A stretch of DNA of 64,000 bases from Streptomyces sp. LaPpAH-108 (GTDB lineage Bacteria > Actinomycetota > Actinomycetes > Streptomycetales > Streptomycetaceae), in assembly GCF_000373625.1 (NCBI RefSeq), contig NZ_KB891987.1, positions 434,001 through 498,000 of the forward strand, written 5' to 3'. Made by a program: the position numbers and the translations under genes. Position 1 is the stretch's first letter. Each line of letters starts with the position of its first letter. The notes beneath the pieces were generated by a model, which searched no databases, had not been told where the DNA came from, and saw only the letters and a list, made by a program, of their open reading frames with translations. This document shows positions 7,774 to 15,929 of the stretch, in pieces.

Positions 7774-8670
7774 GATCTCCAGCGCCTGGACCGCCCAGGG
7801 ACTGAAGCCGCCCTTCTCCGGGTCCGGCTTGTAGTGCGCGAACCCCGGAAGGCCGTTGACCTGCACGGGCACCAGGCGCGACCCCGCGCACGAGGCGCCG
7901 ATGGTCGACATGAAGCCCGTGATGTCCGCCGGACCGCGCAGCCAGAGGTCGAACGGCGGCATCGTCATCACCGCGTCCTCGTGGAGCAGCGCCGTCAGCG
8001 CCGTCATGTCGTACCCCTCGAACGCCTTCACGTAGCGCTCCAGGAGCCGCTGCTGCTCCTCGTCCAGCGGGTCGGAGACCGCCGCGTCGTCCCCCGCGTC
8101 CGCCCGCTCGGCGAGGGTGGCGCGGGCCCGCTGGAGCGCGCTGTTCACCGAGGCGACCGTCGTGTCCAGGAGTTCCGCGACCTCGCTCGCCCGCCAGGCC
8201 AGCACCTCGCGCAGGATCAGCACCGCCCGCTGCTTGGGCGGCAGCTGCTGGAGCGCGGCCATGAACGCCAGCCGGATCGACTCCCGCGCGACCGCCGCCT
8301 CCGCCGGGTCCTGCACCGTCGGCAGCACCCGCGCGTCCGGCACCGGCTCCAGCCAGGTGTGGTCCGGGCGCGGCGACAGCGCCGCCCGCGCGAGCGGCGT
8401 CGCCTCCGTCAGGTCCATCGGCCGGGCCCGCTTGCCGCTCGCCGTCAGCATGTCCAGGCACACGTTCGTCGCGATCCGGTACAGCCACGACCGCAGACTG
8501 GAGCGGCCCTCGAACTTGTCGTACGCCCGCCAGGCGCGCACCAGGGTGTCCTGGACCGCGTCCTCGGCCTCGAAGGACGAGCCCAGCATCCGGTAGCAGT
8601 ACCCGGTCAGCTCGGTCCTGTGCTTCTCCAGCGCGGTGTCCAGATCCGCCGTCGCCGTACCCTCGCCCAT
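7657..8670 (-). CDS. ECF sigma factor with SnoaL-like C-terminal domain (SigG-like)
   Basis: The ATG at 8670 (MGEGTATADLDTALEKHRTE) is preferred to 8721 because it has GGGTGG upstream and gives the usual family length (337 aa). Region 2 is clear at residues ~15-85 (GYCYRMLGSSFEAEDAVQDT, then LRSWLYRIATNVCLD). Region 4 is at ~155-205 (LPPKQRAVLILREVLAW with ASEVAELLDTTVASVNSALQ). The remaining ~130 residues form a SnoaL/NTF2-like domain (YVKAFEGYDMTALTALLHED), typical of ECF sigma factors that lack a separate anti-sigma factor and use this domain for control. The 3' end overlaps the convergent STAS-like gene by 117 bp. Target promoters are unknown. Confidence 0.85.
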   Translation of the reverse strand: MGEGTATADLDTALEKHRTELTGYCYRMLGSSFEAEDAVQDTLVRAWRAYDKFEGRSSLRSWLYRIATNVCLDMLTASGKRARPMDLTEATPLARAALSPRPDHTWLEPVPDARVLPTVQDPAEAAVARESIRLAFMAALQQLPPKQRAVLILREVLAWRASEVAELLDTTVASVNSALQRARATLAERADAGDDAAVSDPLDEEQQRLLERYVKAFEGYDMTALTALLHEDAVMTMPPFDLWLRGPADITGFMSTIGASCAGSRLVPVQVNGLPGFAHYKPDPEKGGFSPWAVQALEISAGRITGFHCFLDTARWFPLFDLPLHLEAEADESEERG

Positions 8671-8830
8671 GGTCCACCCACCCCGTGGCCGTCCTGATCG
8701 CGCCTCGTCGCGCCCCAGCACTCCGGAAGTTACCGCAGCCCACTGACAACGGCCCCCGGAGTACGAAAATGCCCGGTCCGGGGCCGCTGGATCGCGGGCC
8801 AGAACCGGGCAGGGACCGGTATGCCTCCGG

Positions 8831-10156
8831 CTAGGCGAGAACCGCCTCCCGCCGCGCCGCCCGCGTGCCCAGCAGCGTGATCGTGACGACGCCCAGCACC
8901 GCGAGGAGCCCCACGCCGACCGTGCCCGCCCAGCCGTCCGAGTGGAACGCCAGCGCGCCGACCGTGCTGCCCACGCTCGAGCCGATGTAGTACGCCGACT
9001 GGTACAGCGCCGACGCCTGCGCCCGCCCGTGCGTCGCCGTACGCCCGACGGCGGAGGACGCCACCGCGTGGCCCGCGAAGAACCCGGCCGTGATCAGCAC
9101 CAGGCCGAGCAGCACCAGCGGCACGGCGGGGGCTAGGGAGAGCAGCAGGCCCGCCGCCGTGGTCCCGGCCGCCGCGTACAGCGCGCCCCGGCGGCCGAGG
9201 CGGCCCACCAGACGGCCCGAGGTGGACGCGGAGACCGTGCCGACCAGGTACACCAGGAAGATCGAGCCGATGATGCCCTGCGGCAGCGAGAACGGCGCCT
9301 CCGTCAGGCGGTAGCCGATCACCGTGTACACCCCGCCGAAGACCGTCATGAACAGCGCGCCGATCGCGTACAGACGGCGCAGCAGCGGGTTCGAGAGGTG
9401 GTCGCGGACCGTACCGGCCAGCACGCGCGGGCGCAGCGAGCCCGCCCGGAAGTGGCGCGGCGCGGGCAGCAGCAGCCGGAACGCCACCGCGCACCCGACC
9501 GCCACCACGCCGATCACGCCGACGGCCGTCCGCCAGCCCCACTCCTGCGCGACCCAGCCGGTGATCACCCGGCCGCTCATGCCGCCCACGCTGTTGCCCG
9601 CCACGAACAGACCGATCGCCGTGACCAGTGCCTTCGGGCGGACCTCCTCGGCCAGATATGCCGTCGCGGAGGCGGGCAGCCCGGCCAGCGCCGCGCCCTG
9701 CACCGCGCGCAGCGCGACCAGCGCGCCGATCGACGGCGCGAACGGCACCAGCATGCCGACGCTCACCGCGACCGCCAGCGAGGCCGTCATGACCGTACGG
9801 CGCCCGAAGCGCTCGGACAGCGCGCTCATCGGCAGCACGAACAGCGCGAGCCCGCCGGTCGCGGCGGCCACGGTCCAGCTGGCCTCGCCCGCCGCGACCC
9901 CGAGGTCGTCGGAGATCAGCGGCAGCAGGGCCTGGGTGGAGTAGAGCAGCGCGAAGGTCGCGACCCCGGCGAGGAAGAGGGCGAGGCTCATCCGGCGGTA
10001 ACCGGGACCGCCGGGCGTCATGCGCGCGTCGGCGGCCTCCACGGCTTCGGGAGCCGGGGCGGTCGCTACCGCTTCGGAGACTTCAGCGGCTTCGGAAGAG
10101 GGGACGGGCAGGCCGGCGTCCACGCGGATGGACGCCCCGGTACTGGCGGGAGACAT
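8831..10156 (-). CDS. MFS efflux transporter, YnfM type
   Basis: A ~50-residue Ala/Glu-rich cytoplasmic tail precedes 12 hydrophobic segments, beginning with SLALFLAGVATFALLYSTQA. The MFS loop 2-3 signature appears as ALSERFGRRTVM. Proteins of this group (E. coli YnfM and arabinose-efflux-like permeases) export small polar compounds. The gene is divergent from a LysR-type regulator with 63 bp between the starts, the same arrangement as ynfM/ynfL. The regulator therefore very likely controls this transporter. The 441-residue length is slightly above normal because of the N-terminal extension. Confidence 0.85.
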   Translation of the reverse strand: MSPASTGASIRVDAGLPVPSSEAAEVSEAVATAPAPEAVEAADARMTPGGPGYRRMSLALFLAGVATFALLYSTQALLPLISDDLGVAAGEASWTVAAATGGLALFVLPMSALSERFGRRTVMTASLAVAVSVGMLVPFAPSIGALVALRAVQGAALAGLPASATAYLAEEVRPKALVTAIGLFVAGNSVGGMSGRVITGWVAQEWGWRTAVGVIGVVAVGCAVAFRLLLPAPRHFRAGSLRPRVLAGTVRDHLSNPLLRRLYAIGALFMTVFGGVYTVIGYRLTEAPFSLPQGIIGSIFLVYLVGTVSASTSGRLVGRLGRRGALYAAAGTTAAGLLLSLAPAVPLVLLGLVLITAGFFAGHAVASSAVGRTATHGRAQASALYQSAYYIGSSVGSTVGALAFHSDGWAGTVGVGLLAVLGVVTITLLGTRAARREAVLA

Positions 10157-10219
10157 GCTTCGACGCTACGGACGCTCCCGCTCATCCGTCCAATGCATGG
10201 AATCGCCATAATCGTTCCC
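10157..10219. promoter_or_regulatory. Divergent MFS/LysR promoter region
   Basis: The 63-bp gap holds an AT-rich patch, with CCAATGCATGG around 10190-10200 followed by AATCGCCATAATCG. A partly palindromic ATGCAT core in such a short divergent spacer is a reasonable LysR binding site (T-N11-A type). No consensus is established here. Confidence 0.35.
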
Positions 10220-11173
10220 ATGGAGCATCAGCACAGGTCACAGCCGCGCCTGTCACCGTCCGGTGACACAGAAGACATGGCGATGCTGCTTGCGCCCCGC
10301 CTCGCCTACTTCGCCGGGGTGGCCCGCACCGAGCACGTCACCCGGGCCGCGCGGGAGATGAACGTCCCCCAGTCCACCCTGTCCCGCGCGATGGTCCGCC
10401 TGGAGCAGGACCTCGGGGTCGGCCTGTTCGCCCGGCACGGCCGCACCGTCTCCCTCACCCCCGCGGGCCACACCTTCCTCGCCTCCGTCGAGCGCGCCCT
10501 CGCGGAGGTCGAACGCGCCGCGGAGGAGGTCCGCGCCGACGCCGACCCGGCCACCGGCAAGGTCGCCTTCGGCTTCCTGCACACCATGGGCCCCGAGACC
10601 GTGCCCGGACTGCTCCAGGCGTTCCGCGCCGACCACCCCCGCATCCGCTTCAGCCTGGTGCAGAACTACGGCGAGGCCATGCTGGAGCGGCTGCGCGCGG
10701 GCGAGCTGGACCTGTGTCTGACCTCGCCGGTGCCGGACGCCCCTGACCTGGTGGCCCGGCGGCTGGACGAGCAGAAGCTGCGGCTGGTCGTACCGGCCGA
10801 CCACCACCTCGCGGGGCGCCGCCGCATCCGGCTCGCGGAGGCCGCCGAGGAGACCTTCGTGACCCTGGAGCCCGGCTACGGACTGCGCCGCATCACCGAC
10901 GACCTGTGCCGCGAGGCCGGGTTCCGGCCGAGGGTCGCCTTCGAGGGCGAGGAGACCGAGACGCTGCGCGGCCTGGTCGCGGCCGGACTCGGCGTCGCCC
11001 TGCTGCCCCCGCCCACGGTGCCGCGCCCGGGCGTGGTCGAGCTGACCGTGACCGCCCCGCGCGCGGTCCGCGAGATCGGCGTCGCCTGGCTGGCTGACCG
11101 CCCGGACACCCCACCGGTGGCCGCCTTCAAGAAGTTCCTGCTCTCCCGGCGCGGCAGCCTGCTGCCCAACTGA
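10220..11173 (+). CDS. LysR-family transcriptional regulator
   Basis: ATG 10220 gives a 317-residue protein. The N-terminal winged helix-turn-helix is at residues ~20-80 (YFAGVARTEHVTRAAREMNV then QSTLSRAMVRLEQDLGVGLF), matching the LysR signature. The C-terminal effector domain follows (GKVAFGFLHTMGPETVPGLL at ~110-130, GELDLCLTSPVPD at ~170, LVAAGLGVALLPP at ~255). It is divergently paired with the YnfM-type transporter and probably both represses itself and controls the transporter. The inducer is unknown. A GTCAC-n6-GTGAC sequence occurs within its first codons (10252-10267). Confidence 0.9.
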   Translation: MEHQHRSQPRLSPSGDTEDMAMLLAPRLAYFAGVARTEHVTRAAREMNVPQSTLSRAMVRLEQDLGVGLFARHGRTVSLTPAGHTFLASVERALAEVERAAEEVRADADPATGKVAFGFLHTMGPETVPGLLQAFRADHPRIRFSLVQNYGEAMLERLRAGELDLCLTSPVPDAPDLVARRLDEQKLRLVVPADHHLAGRRRIRLAEAAEETFVTLEPGYGLRRITDDLCREAGFRPRVAFEGEETETLRGLVAAGLGVALLPPPTVPRPGVVELTVTAPRAVREIGVAWLADRPDTPPVAAFKKFLLSRRGSLLPN

Positions 11174-11186
11174 CCGCCCGACGGCC

Positions 11187-11945
11187 CTACTTGCGCAGCG
11201 AGCGGCCGAAGCCGGACGCCAGCGGCATCCGCAGCCCTATCGGCGGCGGCGCCGCGAGGGCGTCCTCCACCGGGCGGGACACCGCGTGCCCGAAGAGCGC
11301 GCCCCGGACGAAGTCCTCGGCGAGGGCGACCACTTCGTCCCGGTACTGGTGCAGCCCGTGCCCGTCCGCGTGCACCTCGAACCGGCACACGTCCCGGTTC
11401 ACCTTCTTCGCCCGGGCCGCGAGACGGAAGGACAGCTCCGGGTCCGAGCGCTCGTCGTTGGTGCCGTGTGCGATCAGCACCCGTCGTCCCACCAGCTGCT
11501 TCACCGGCTCGGGCGGCACCGCCACGTCCTCCTCGGGCAGCCAGGGCGCCAGCGCCACCACGGAGTTGACCGCCTCATGGCCCCCGGCGCGCAGCGCGGC
11601 CCGCCCGCCCATGTGCAGCCCGACCAGGCACACCGGCACATCGCCGTACCGCCGTACCACCTCGTCCGCCGCCCAGGACGCGTCCGCCGCGAGGTGGGCC
11701 TCCGTGCCGTTCCACCCCCGGTACCGGTAGTGCACCGGGTGGACGGCGAGCCCGTCCGCCCGCCCCGTACGCGCGAGTCGACGCCCGAGCGCCCGAACCA
11801 GCCCCGCGGGAAGGGGGAACGGCCGTCGCTCGGACACCTCCGCGCCCCCGTCGAGCAGCAGCACCGCCCCGCTCACCGCGCCCGGCCGAGAGCCGACCGC
11901 CTTTCCCAGCCTCGCCGTTCGGACCGGCGCCGCTTGCTGTCCCAT
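11187..11945 (-). CDS. Alpha/beta-hydrolase-fold protein lacking the usual nucleophile Ser
   Basis: The 252-residue protein has the fold of dienelactone-hydrolase-like enzymes: GAVLLLDGGAEVSE near residue 30, YRYRGWNG near 75, the nucleophile-elbow position at CLVGLHMGGRAALRAGGH (~105-122), LIAHGTNDERSDPELSFR with the acid residue at ~165-180, and HADGHGLHQY with the final His near 205. At the elbow the expected G-x-S-x-G is GLHMG, so His replaces Ser. It may be non-hydrolytic or use unusual chemistry. The stop lies 13 bp from the convergent LysR gene. Confidence 0.75.
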   Translation of the reverse strand: MGQQAAPVRTARLGKAVGSRPGAVSGAVLLLDGGAEVSERRPFPLPAGLVRALGRRLARTGRADGLAVHPVHYRYRGWNGTEAHLAADASWAADEVVRRYGDVPVCLVGLHMGGRAALRAGGHEAVNSVVALAPWLPEEDVAVPPEPVKQLVGRRVLIAHGTNDERSDPELSFRLAARAKKVNRDVCRFEVHADGHGLHQYRDEVVALAEDFVRGALFGHAVSRPVEDALAAPPPIGLRMPLASGFGRSLRK

Positions 11946-12400
11946 GGCAGAACAGTGTCAGAAGCGGCAGTGAACCAAACCCTTCACGGCGGTCACCATT
12001 GGGTATCGACCGAACGTGTGCCCGACGTCGATGGGGGAGGGGTCGATGGGCCCGGGCGGGGTGTTCGGGCAGGCGCGCGATGTACGGGAATCGCTTCTCC
12101 GTCAATGCGATGAAAACAGGGTTCATTCCTTTCGATGAACGAGTCGTGCCGTGGAATGACGCCCTCGAATGCGGATGCGAGGGAGTGCGGGGCGAATGCC
12201 TGTTCCTGGGCGGGGCGCCCATCAGGGGTTATCTCTCGAACGGGCGGACGGGGCAGGGGGTGTTGAGGGCTGGAATACGGACGCGCATTCACAGGTCGTC
12301 CGCATTTCGGTGTTTGCGGGGGACGGTTCGGCGCGTTTACGGTCGGGGACCGCTCATCGAATGAGATCCCCGTTTCTCGCATTCAAGGACGCCATTCACC
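11946..12400. other. 455-bp intergenic region
   Basis: No gene is supported here. The GC content falls compared with the flanks. GTTCAT (12121-12126) and ATGAAC (12135-12140) form a short inverted repeat that could be a regulator site. The region must contain the promoters for the minus-strand hydrolase gene and for the secreted peptide gene starting at 12401, but I see no convincing -10/-35 pair. Confidence 0.4.
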
Positions 12401-12718
12401 ATGAAGCAGTCTGCCGTCAAGACCCTCGGTGTCGCCGCGCTCGGTGCCGCTTTCGCCGCCGTCGGTGCGGGCGCCGCCCACGCGGCCCCGGCCGCTCCGC
12501 AGGGCCTGGACTCCGTCACCAAGACGCTCCCGGGCGCCACCGGGGCCCTCACCCAGGGCCAGAGTGCCGTCGGCAGTGGGCTCACCGCCGCGCAGCCGGC
12601 CGTACAGAAGGTTCTCGCCAAGGGTCCGGCCGCGCCGGTCGCCGGGCTGCTCGGCGGGCTGCCGCTCAAGGGCCTGCCCACCCACGGTCTGCCGGTCAAC
12701 GGCATTCCGCTCGGCTGA
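12401..12718 (+). CDS. Small secreted protein, 105 aa
   Basis: The start is MKQSAVKTLGVAALGAAFAA, a textbook Sec signal peptide with two Lys residues, a hydrophobic Ala/Gly core and an A-H-A-A cleavage site near residue 29. The ~76-residue mature part is rich in Gly, Pro, Leu and Ala and ends in a repeated GLP/HGLP pattern (LPLKGLPTHGLPVNGIPLG). A related small exported protein occurs at 22602-23027 in this window, with a similar signal and similar L-P-G-rich segments. There are no cysteines and no chaplin motif. The function is unknown; a small cell-wall or extracellular structural peptide is possible. Confidence 0.7.
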   Translation: MKQSAVKTLGVAALGAAFAAVGAGAAHAAPAAPQGLDSVTKTLPGATGALTQGQSAVGSGLTAAQPAVQKVLAKGPAAPVAGLLGGLPLKGLPTHGLPVNGIPLG

Positions 12719-12755
12719 GCCACCGCTGACCCACCGCTGATCCATCGCGGCACCA

Positions 12756-12804
12756 GCGAGCCGTCGTCGCGCCCGGAGCGGTCCGGGACGCGTCGGCGGC
12801 TCGC
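12756..12804. terminator. Bidirectional hairpin between convergent genes
   Basis: GCGAGCCG (12756-12763) pairs with CGGCTCGC (12797-12804), and CGCG and CCGG segments continue the pairing inward. It sits between the secreted peptide gene and the convergent PspC gene. Confidence 0.6.
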
Positions 12805-12809
12805 GTGTG

Positions 12810-13013
12810 TCACCACGCGGCCGGACGCGCCTTGTTCTCGGACGGCAGCAGGATCCACAGGGCTATGTAGAGCAGGAACTGCGGGCCGGGCAGCAGACAG
12901 GACAGCAGGAAGATCACCCGCATCGTCGTCGCCGAGGTGCCGAAGCGGCGCGCCAGCGCTGCGCACACTCCGCCGATCACGCGGCCGTCGGTGGGGCGGG
13001 CAAGGGCGGTCAT
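12810..13013 (-). CDS. PspC-domain small membrane protein
   Basis: ATG 13013 with GAGGA nine bases upstream gives a 67-residue protein. The frame is open to 13136, but the upstream residues are charged low-complexity sequence. The sequence MTALARPTDGRVIGGVCAAL followed by ARRFGTSATTMRVIFLLSCL shows the PspC signature (G-G-V-C-A-A-L-A) and one transmembrane helix. PspC proteins act at the membrane in envelope-stress signalling or as stress-associated membrane proteins. The gene is monocistronic, with a hairpin at its 3' end. Confidence 0.85.
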   Translation of the reverse strand: MTALARPTDGRVIGGVCAALARRFGTSATTMRVIFLLSCLLPGPQFLLYIALWILLPSENKARPAAW

Positions 13014-13211
13014 GGCTGTTCCTCCGTCGTCATCGTCGGCCCGCGCACGGGCCGGTGGCCGGTCGGCGGCCGATGTGCCGCCCCCGTTCTGTGATTCCAC
13101 GGTACGGAGGCAAAGCGGGCGAAACCATCGCTCCAACGAGCGACACCGACCCTGGAATTCATCGGGGTTCGCCCCCTAGGCAGCCGCTCACCGGCACGCG
13201 CGCAGGCGCAC

Positions 13212-14429
13212 TCACAGACAGACGACGACCAGCGCGATGTCGTCGCTCGTGCCCTCGGCGGGAAGCAGATCCCGCAGCACGGCGTCGGCCAGTGCCCCGG
13301 GGTCGGCGCGGTGCCGGTTGCCGTCCAGGGAGCGGACGAGCTGGTCCAGCCCGGTGTCGATGTCCTGGTGGCGCCGTTCGATGAGGCCGTCGGTGTACAG
13401 CAGGAGCATGTCGCCCTCGGCGAAGGCGACGGTGGCCTCCGGGCGGGGACACGGTTCGGGCGCGGCGTCCAGGGGCGGGTCGGTCGCCTGGTCGAGCAGA
13501 TCGGCGCCACCGGTGCCGCGCAGCAGGACGGGCGGTGGGTGCCCGGCGCTGGAGTAGGTGACGGTGTGGCGGTCCCAGTCGATGAAGGCGGTCACCACGG
13601 TGGTGGACTGGGCGCCGTCCAGGGAGCGGGCGTAGAGCCCGAGGACTTCCAGGGCCTGGCCGGGCCCCCGGGCGACCCGCGACGTGGCGGACAGGGCGCT
13701 GCGGAGCTGGCCCATGACACCCGCCGCCTCGAGACCGTGGCCGACGACGTCCCCGACCGCGACGGCGATCCGGTCCCCGTCCTCCAGCTTGACCAGGTCG
13801 TACCAGTCCCCGCAGACGTTGAGCGAGCCGACAGCGGGGCGGTAGCGCACGGCGACGCGGTGGCGGTCGACCGGAACCGGGGCGGTGAGCATCGCGCGCT
13901 GGAGGGTGAGCGCGACCTCGCGCTCGCGGGCGTGCGCCTCGCGGAGCCGTTCGTTGACCTGGTGCAGCTCCCGCATCCGGCCGTACAGCTCGGCCTCCAG
14001 ATTGCGCTCGGCGTCCGGGCGGCCGGTGACGCGCAGGAGTTCGGTGACCTCCTCCACCCGGTGGATCAGTACGGCGATGTGCCCGTCCGGTGCGAAGACC
14101 GGCGCGTTGACGGGGCTCCAGTACCGCTCCACCCACCGACCGCCCTGCTCGGTGGACTCGACGTCGTAGCGCTGCAACGCCATGGTGTCGATCTCGCGGG
14201 TGCGTACGACGCGGCGCAGGGACGCCTCCAGGTTCCGCGCGCCGGAGGCACCGGGGTTTCCCGGGTTGTCGGGGAAGGCGTCGAAGAGATACCGCCCGAC
14301 CACCTGTTCGCGGTCGCGGCCCGCCTGCCGCAGGAACGCGAGGTTGGCATCGACGAACACCAGATCGGGACTGAGCAGCGCGACCGCGCCCGGCAGGGCC
14401 TGGAACACGGCCGCGTAGTCGATGGCCAT
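13212..14429 (-). CDS. PAS-domain PP2C (SpoIIE-type) serine/threonine phosphatase
   Basis: This 405-residue cytoplasmic protein has a PAS domain at ~1-130 (FQALPGAVALLSPDLVFVDA at the start, YWSPVNAPVFAPDGHIAVLI later) and a helical linker at ~140-175. A SpoIIE/PP2C phosphatase domain follows, with GDWYDLVKLEDG (~208), VGDVVGHGLEAAGVMG (~227) and LLYTDGLIERR (~345). The paired Asp residues in GDWYD and the G-D-V-x-G-H-G motif are the metal-binding signatures. Such proteins dephosphorylate anti-sigma antagonists in response to a sensory signal. No partner kinase gene is adjacent. The 198 bp downstream to the PspC start carries no gene. Confidence 0.88.
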   Translation of the reverse strand: MAIDYAAVFQALPGAVALLSPDLVFVDANLAFLRQAGRDREQVVGRYLFDAFPDNPGNPGASGARNLEASLRRVVRTREIDTMALQRYDVESTEQGGRWVERYWSPVNAPVFAPDGHIAVLIHRVEEVTELLRVTGRPDAERNLEAELYGRMRELHQVNERLREAHAREREVALTLQRAMLTAPVPVDRHRVAVRYRPAVGSLNVCGDWYDLVKLEDGDRIAVAVGDVVGHGLEAAGVMGQLRSALSATSRVARGPGQALEVLGLYARSLDGAQSTTVVTAFIDWDRHTVTYSSAGHPPPVLLRGTGGADLLDQATDPPLDAAPEPCPRPEATVAFAEGDMLLLYTDGLIERRHQDIDTGLDQLVRSLDGNRHRADPGALADAVLRDLLPAEGTSDDIALVVVCL

Positions 14430-14475
14430 CGCACCAGAATAGTCGGGAAAGACCCTTATTGGATCATTCGTCCGC

Positions 14476-15303
14476 TCACCCCGCCGCCACCGAGTACGCC
14501 ACCTCCCGGTGCGCCTCGTGCTCGGCGAGCCGGTCCGCGAGCGCCGCGTGCACGTCGTCGTACGTGTCCGGACCGAGCGGCAGCCGCAGCGGCGTCGCGC
14601 CGGAGTCCACGAGGTCGATCATCGCGTCCGCGATCTTCTCGGCACTGTTGGGCAGCGGGAAGCGCCCCTCGGCGACCGCCTGCCGGGTCGCGCCCGCCGG
14701 GGTGTCCGCGTAGGCGTCCAGCGGTGGCGCGGTGTCGATCGAGGTGGCGAAGTTGGTCGGGGTCGCGCCCGGCTCGACGATGGTCAGGGCGATACCGAAC
14801 GGCGCGATCTCCCGCGCGGCGGTCTCGCAGAACCCCTCGATGCCCCACTTGGACGCGTGGTAGTAGCTGAGCCCCGGATACGTCGTCTGCCCGCCCGCGG
14901 TCGACACCTGGAGGACGCGCCCCCCGCCCTGGGCGCGCAGGTGGGGAAGCGCGGCGCGAACGACCTGGATCGAGCCGATCAGATTGGTGTTGACCACGCG
15001 GCGGATCTGCTCGTCGGACGCCTCCTCGACGGACGCGAGCACGCCGTACCCCGCGTTGTTGACGACCACGTCGATCGTGCCGAGGGCCCGGAACGCCTCC
15101 TCCACGACCCGGCGCACTTCGTCGGTGTCGGTGACGTCGAGCCGGGCGGTCCAGAGCCGGTGGCCGTACTTCGCGCGCAGGTCGTCCAGGGCCCCAGGCC
15201 TGCGCAGCGTTGCCGCGACCCGGTCGCCCCGCGCCAGGAGACGTTCGGTGAGCAGCCGGCCGAAGCCCGAGGAGGTGCCGGTGATGAACCAGGTGGTGGT
15301 CAT
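14476..15303 (-). CDS. Short-chain dehydrogenase/reductase
   Basis: The 275-residue Rossmann-fold oxidoreductase has TGTSSGFG (T-G-x3-G-x-G, residues ~8-15), NNAG at ~82-85, the catalytic Ser region VSTAGGQTTYPG (~136) and Y-x-x-x-K as YHASK (~153). These are the classical SDR features, and a basic residue after the second strand (TLRRPG) suggests NADP(H). The substrate is not evident. The gene is followed in the same direction by nothing close. A SnoaL-like gene lies 55 bp upstream in the same orientation, so the two probably form an operon opposite the XRE regulator. Confidence 0.9.
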   Translation of the reverse strand: MTTTWFITGTSSGFGRLLTERLLARGDRVAATLRRPGALDDLRAKYGHRLWTARLDVTDTDEVRRVVEEAFRALGTIDVVVNNAGYGVLASVEEASDEQIRRVVNTNLIGSIQVVRAALPHLRAQGGGRVLQVSTAGGQTTYPGLSYYHASKWGIEGFCETAAREIAPFGIALTIVEPGATPTNFATSIDTAPPLDAYADTPAGATRQAVAEGRFPLPNSAEKIADAMIDLVDSGATPLRLPLGPDTYDDVHAALADRLAEHEAHREVAYSVAAG

Positions 15304-15358
15304 GGTGCTTCCCTCGCCGTCTCGTGGGGTGTGTGCCGTACGTACGAGCCTGTCGCCG

Positions 15359-15793
15359 TCAGCGGGTTCCCGCCTCCGTGCGCGCGTAGAACGCGGCCAG
15401 CCGACCGGGGTCCTTGAGGTAGACGTCGATCGCGCGCACCGTGCCGTCCTCGACCCGGTGGACCTCGGTCATGGTCAGCGGGAACTCCTCGCCGGTGCTG
15501 TGGGCGGTGAGCGTTCCGGTGAGCCTGCCGACGACGCCGGAGGGGCCCTCGAAGACCTCGGCGCCGGTGAGGGCGACGGCGGCGTGGCCCGTCATGACGG
15601 CCAGGACCGAGCCCACGAACGCCTCGCGGCCCCGGTGGACGCCCCCGTAGGGGAGCTGCTCCGGCTCGTCCACGGTCACCTCGGGGTGGAGCGCGGCCAG
15701 GACGCCCGGCACGTCGCCCCGGCCCAGCGCGTCGTACAGCCGCCGTACGACGTCCGCGGGGGTCTCCGTCACTGCCTCGGTCCGGTCGTTCAT
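15359..15793 (-). CDS. SnoaL/NTF2-like small protein
   Basis: ATG 15793 (MNDRTEAVTETPADVVRRLY) follows an AAAGGAC ribosome site. The frame is open to 15841 but without support. The 144-residue product shows the SnoaL-2 pattern: N-terminal helix VVRRLYDALGRGDVPGVLAA, strand LHPEVTVDEPEQL, GREAFVGSVL, then paired strands ending with HRVEDGTVRAIDVYLKD. Members are small-molecule isomerases, cyclases or ligand-binding proteins. It is probably the first gene of an operon with the SDR gene and is divergent from the XRE regulator at 15930, which likely controls it. Confidence 0.8.
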   Translation of the reverse strand: MNDRTEAVTETPADVVRRLYDALGRGDVPGVLAALHPEVTVDEPEQLPYGGVHRGREAFVGSVLAVMTGHAAVALTGAEVFEGPSGVVGRLTGTLTAHSTGEEFPLTMTEVHRVEDGTVRAIDVYLKDPGRLAAFYARTEAGTR

Positions 15794-15929
15794 CTCGGGT
15801 GTCCTTTCGGTCGGTCGGGGGAAGCGGTCACCTCCATGCAACGGGAGCCCGGCGCCCCGGGGGAGTCCTTGCCGTGAGGGGTAACGGCAGGAACCCCCAT
15901 GGCCGACGCGCGCCGCCTACGCTGCCCCC

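Noticed and set aside
6002..8749. 915-codon minus-strand ORF
   Set aside because: It is the off-frame shadow of the AEC transporter and ECF sigma genes, with Arg/Gly/Pro-rich composition.
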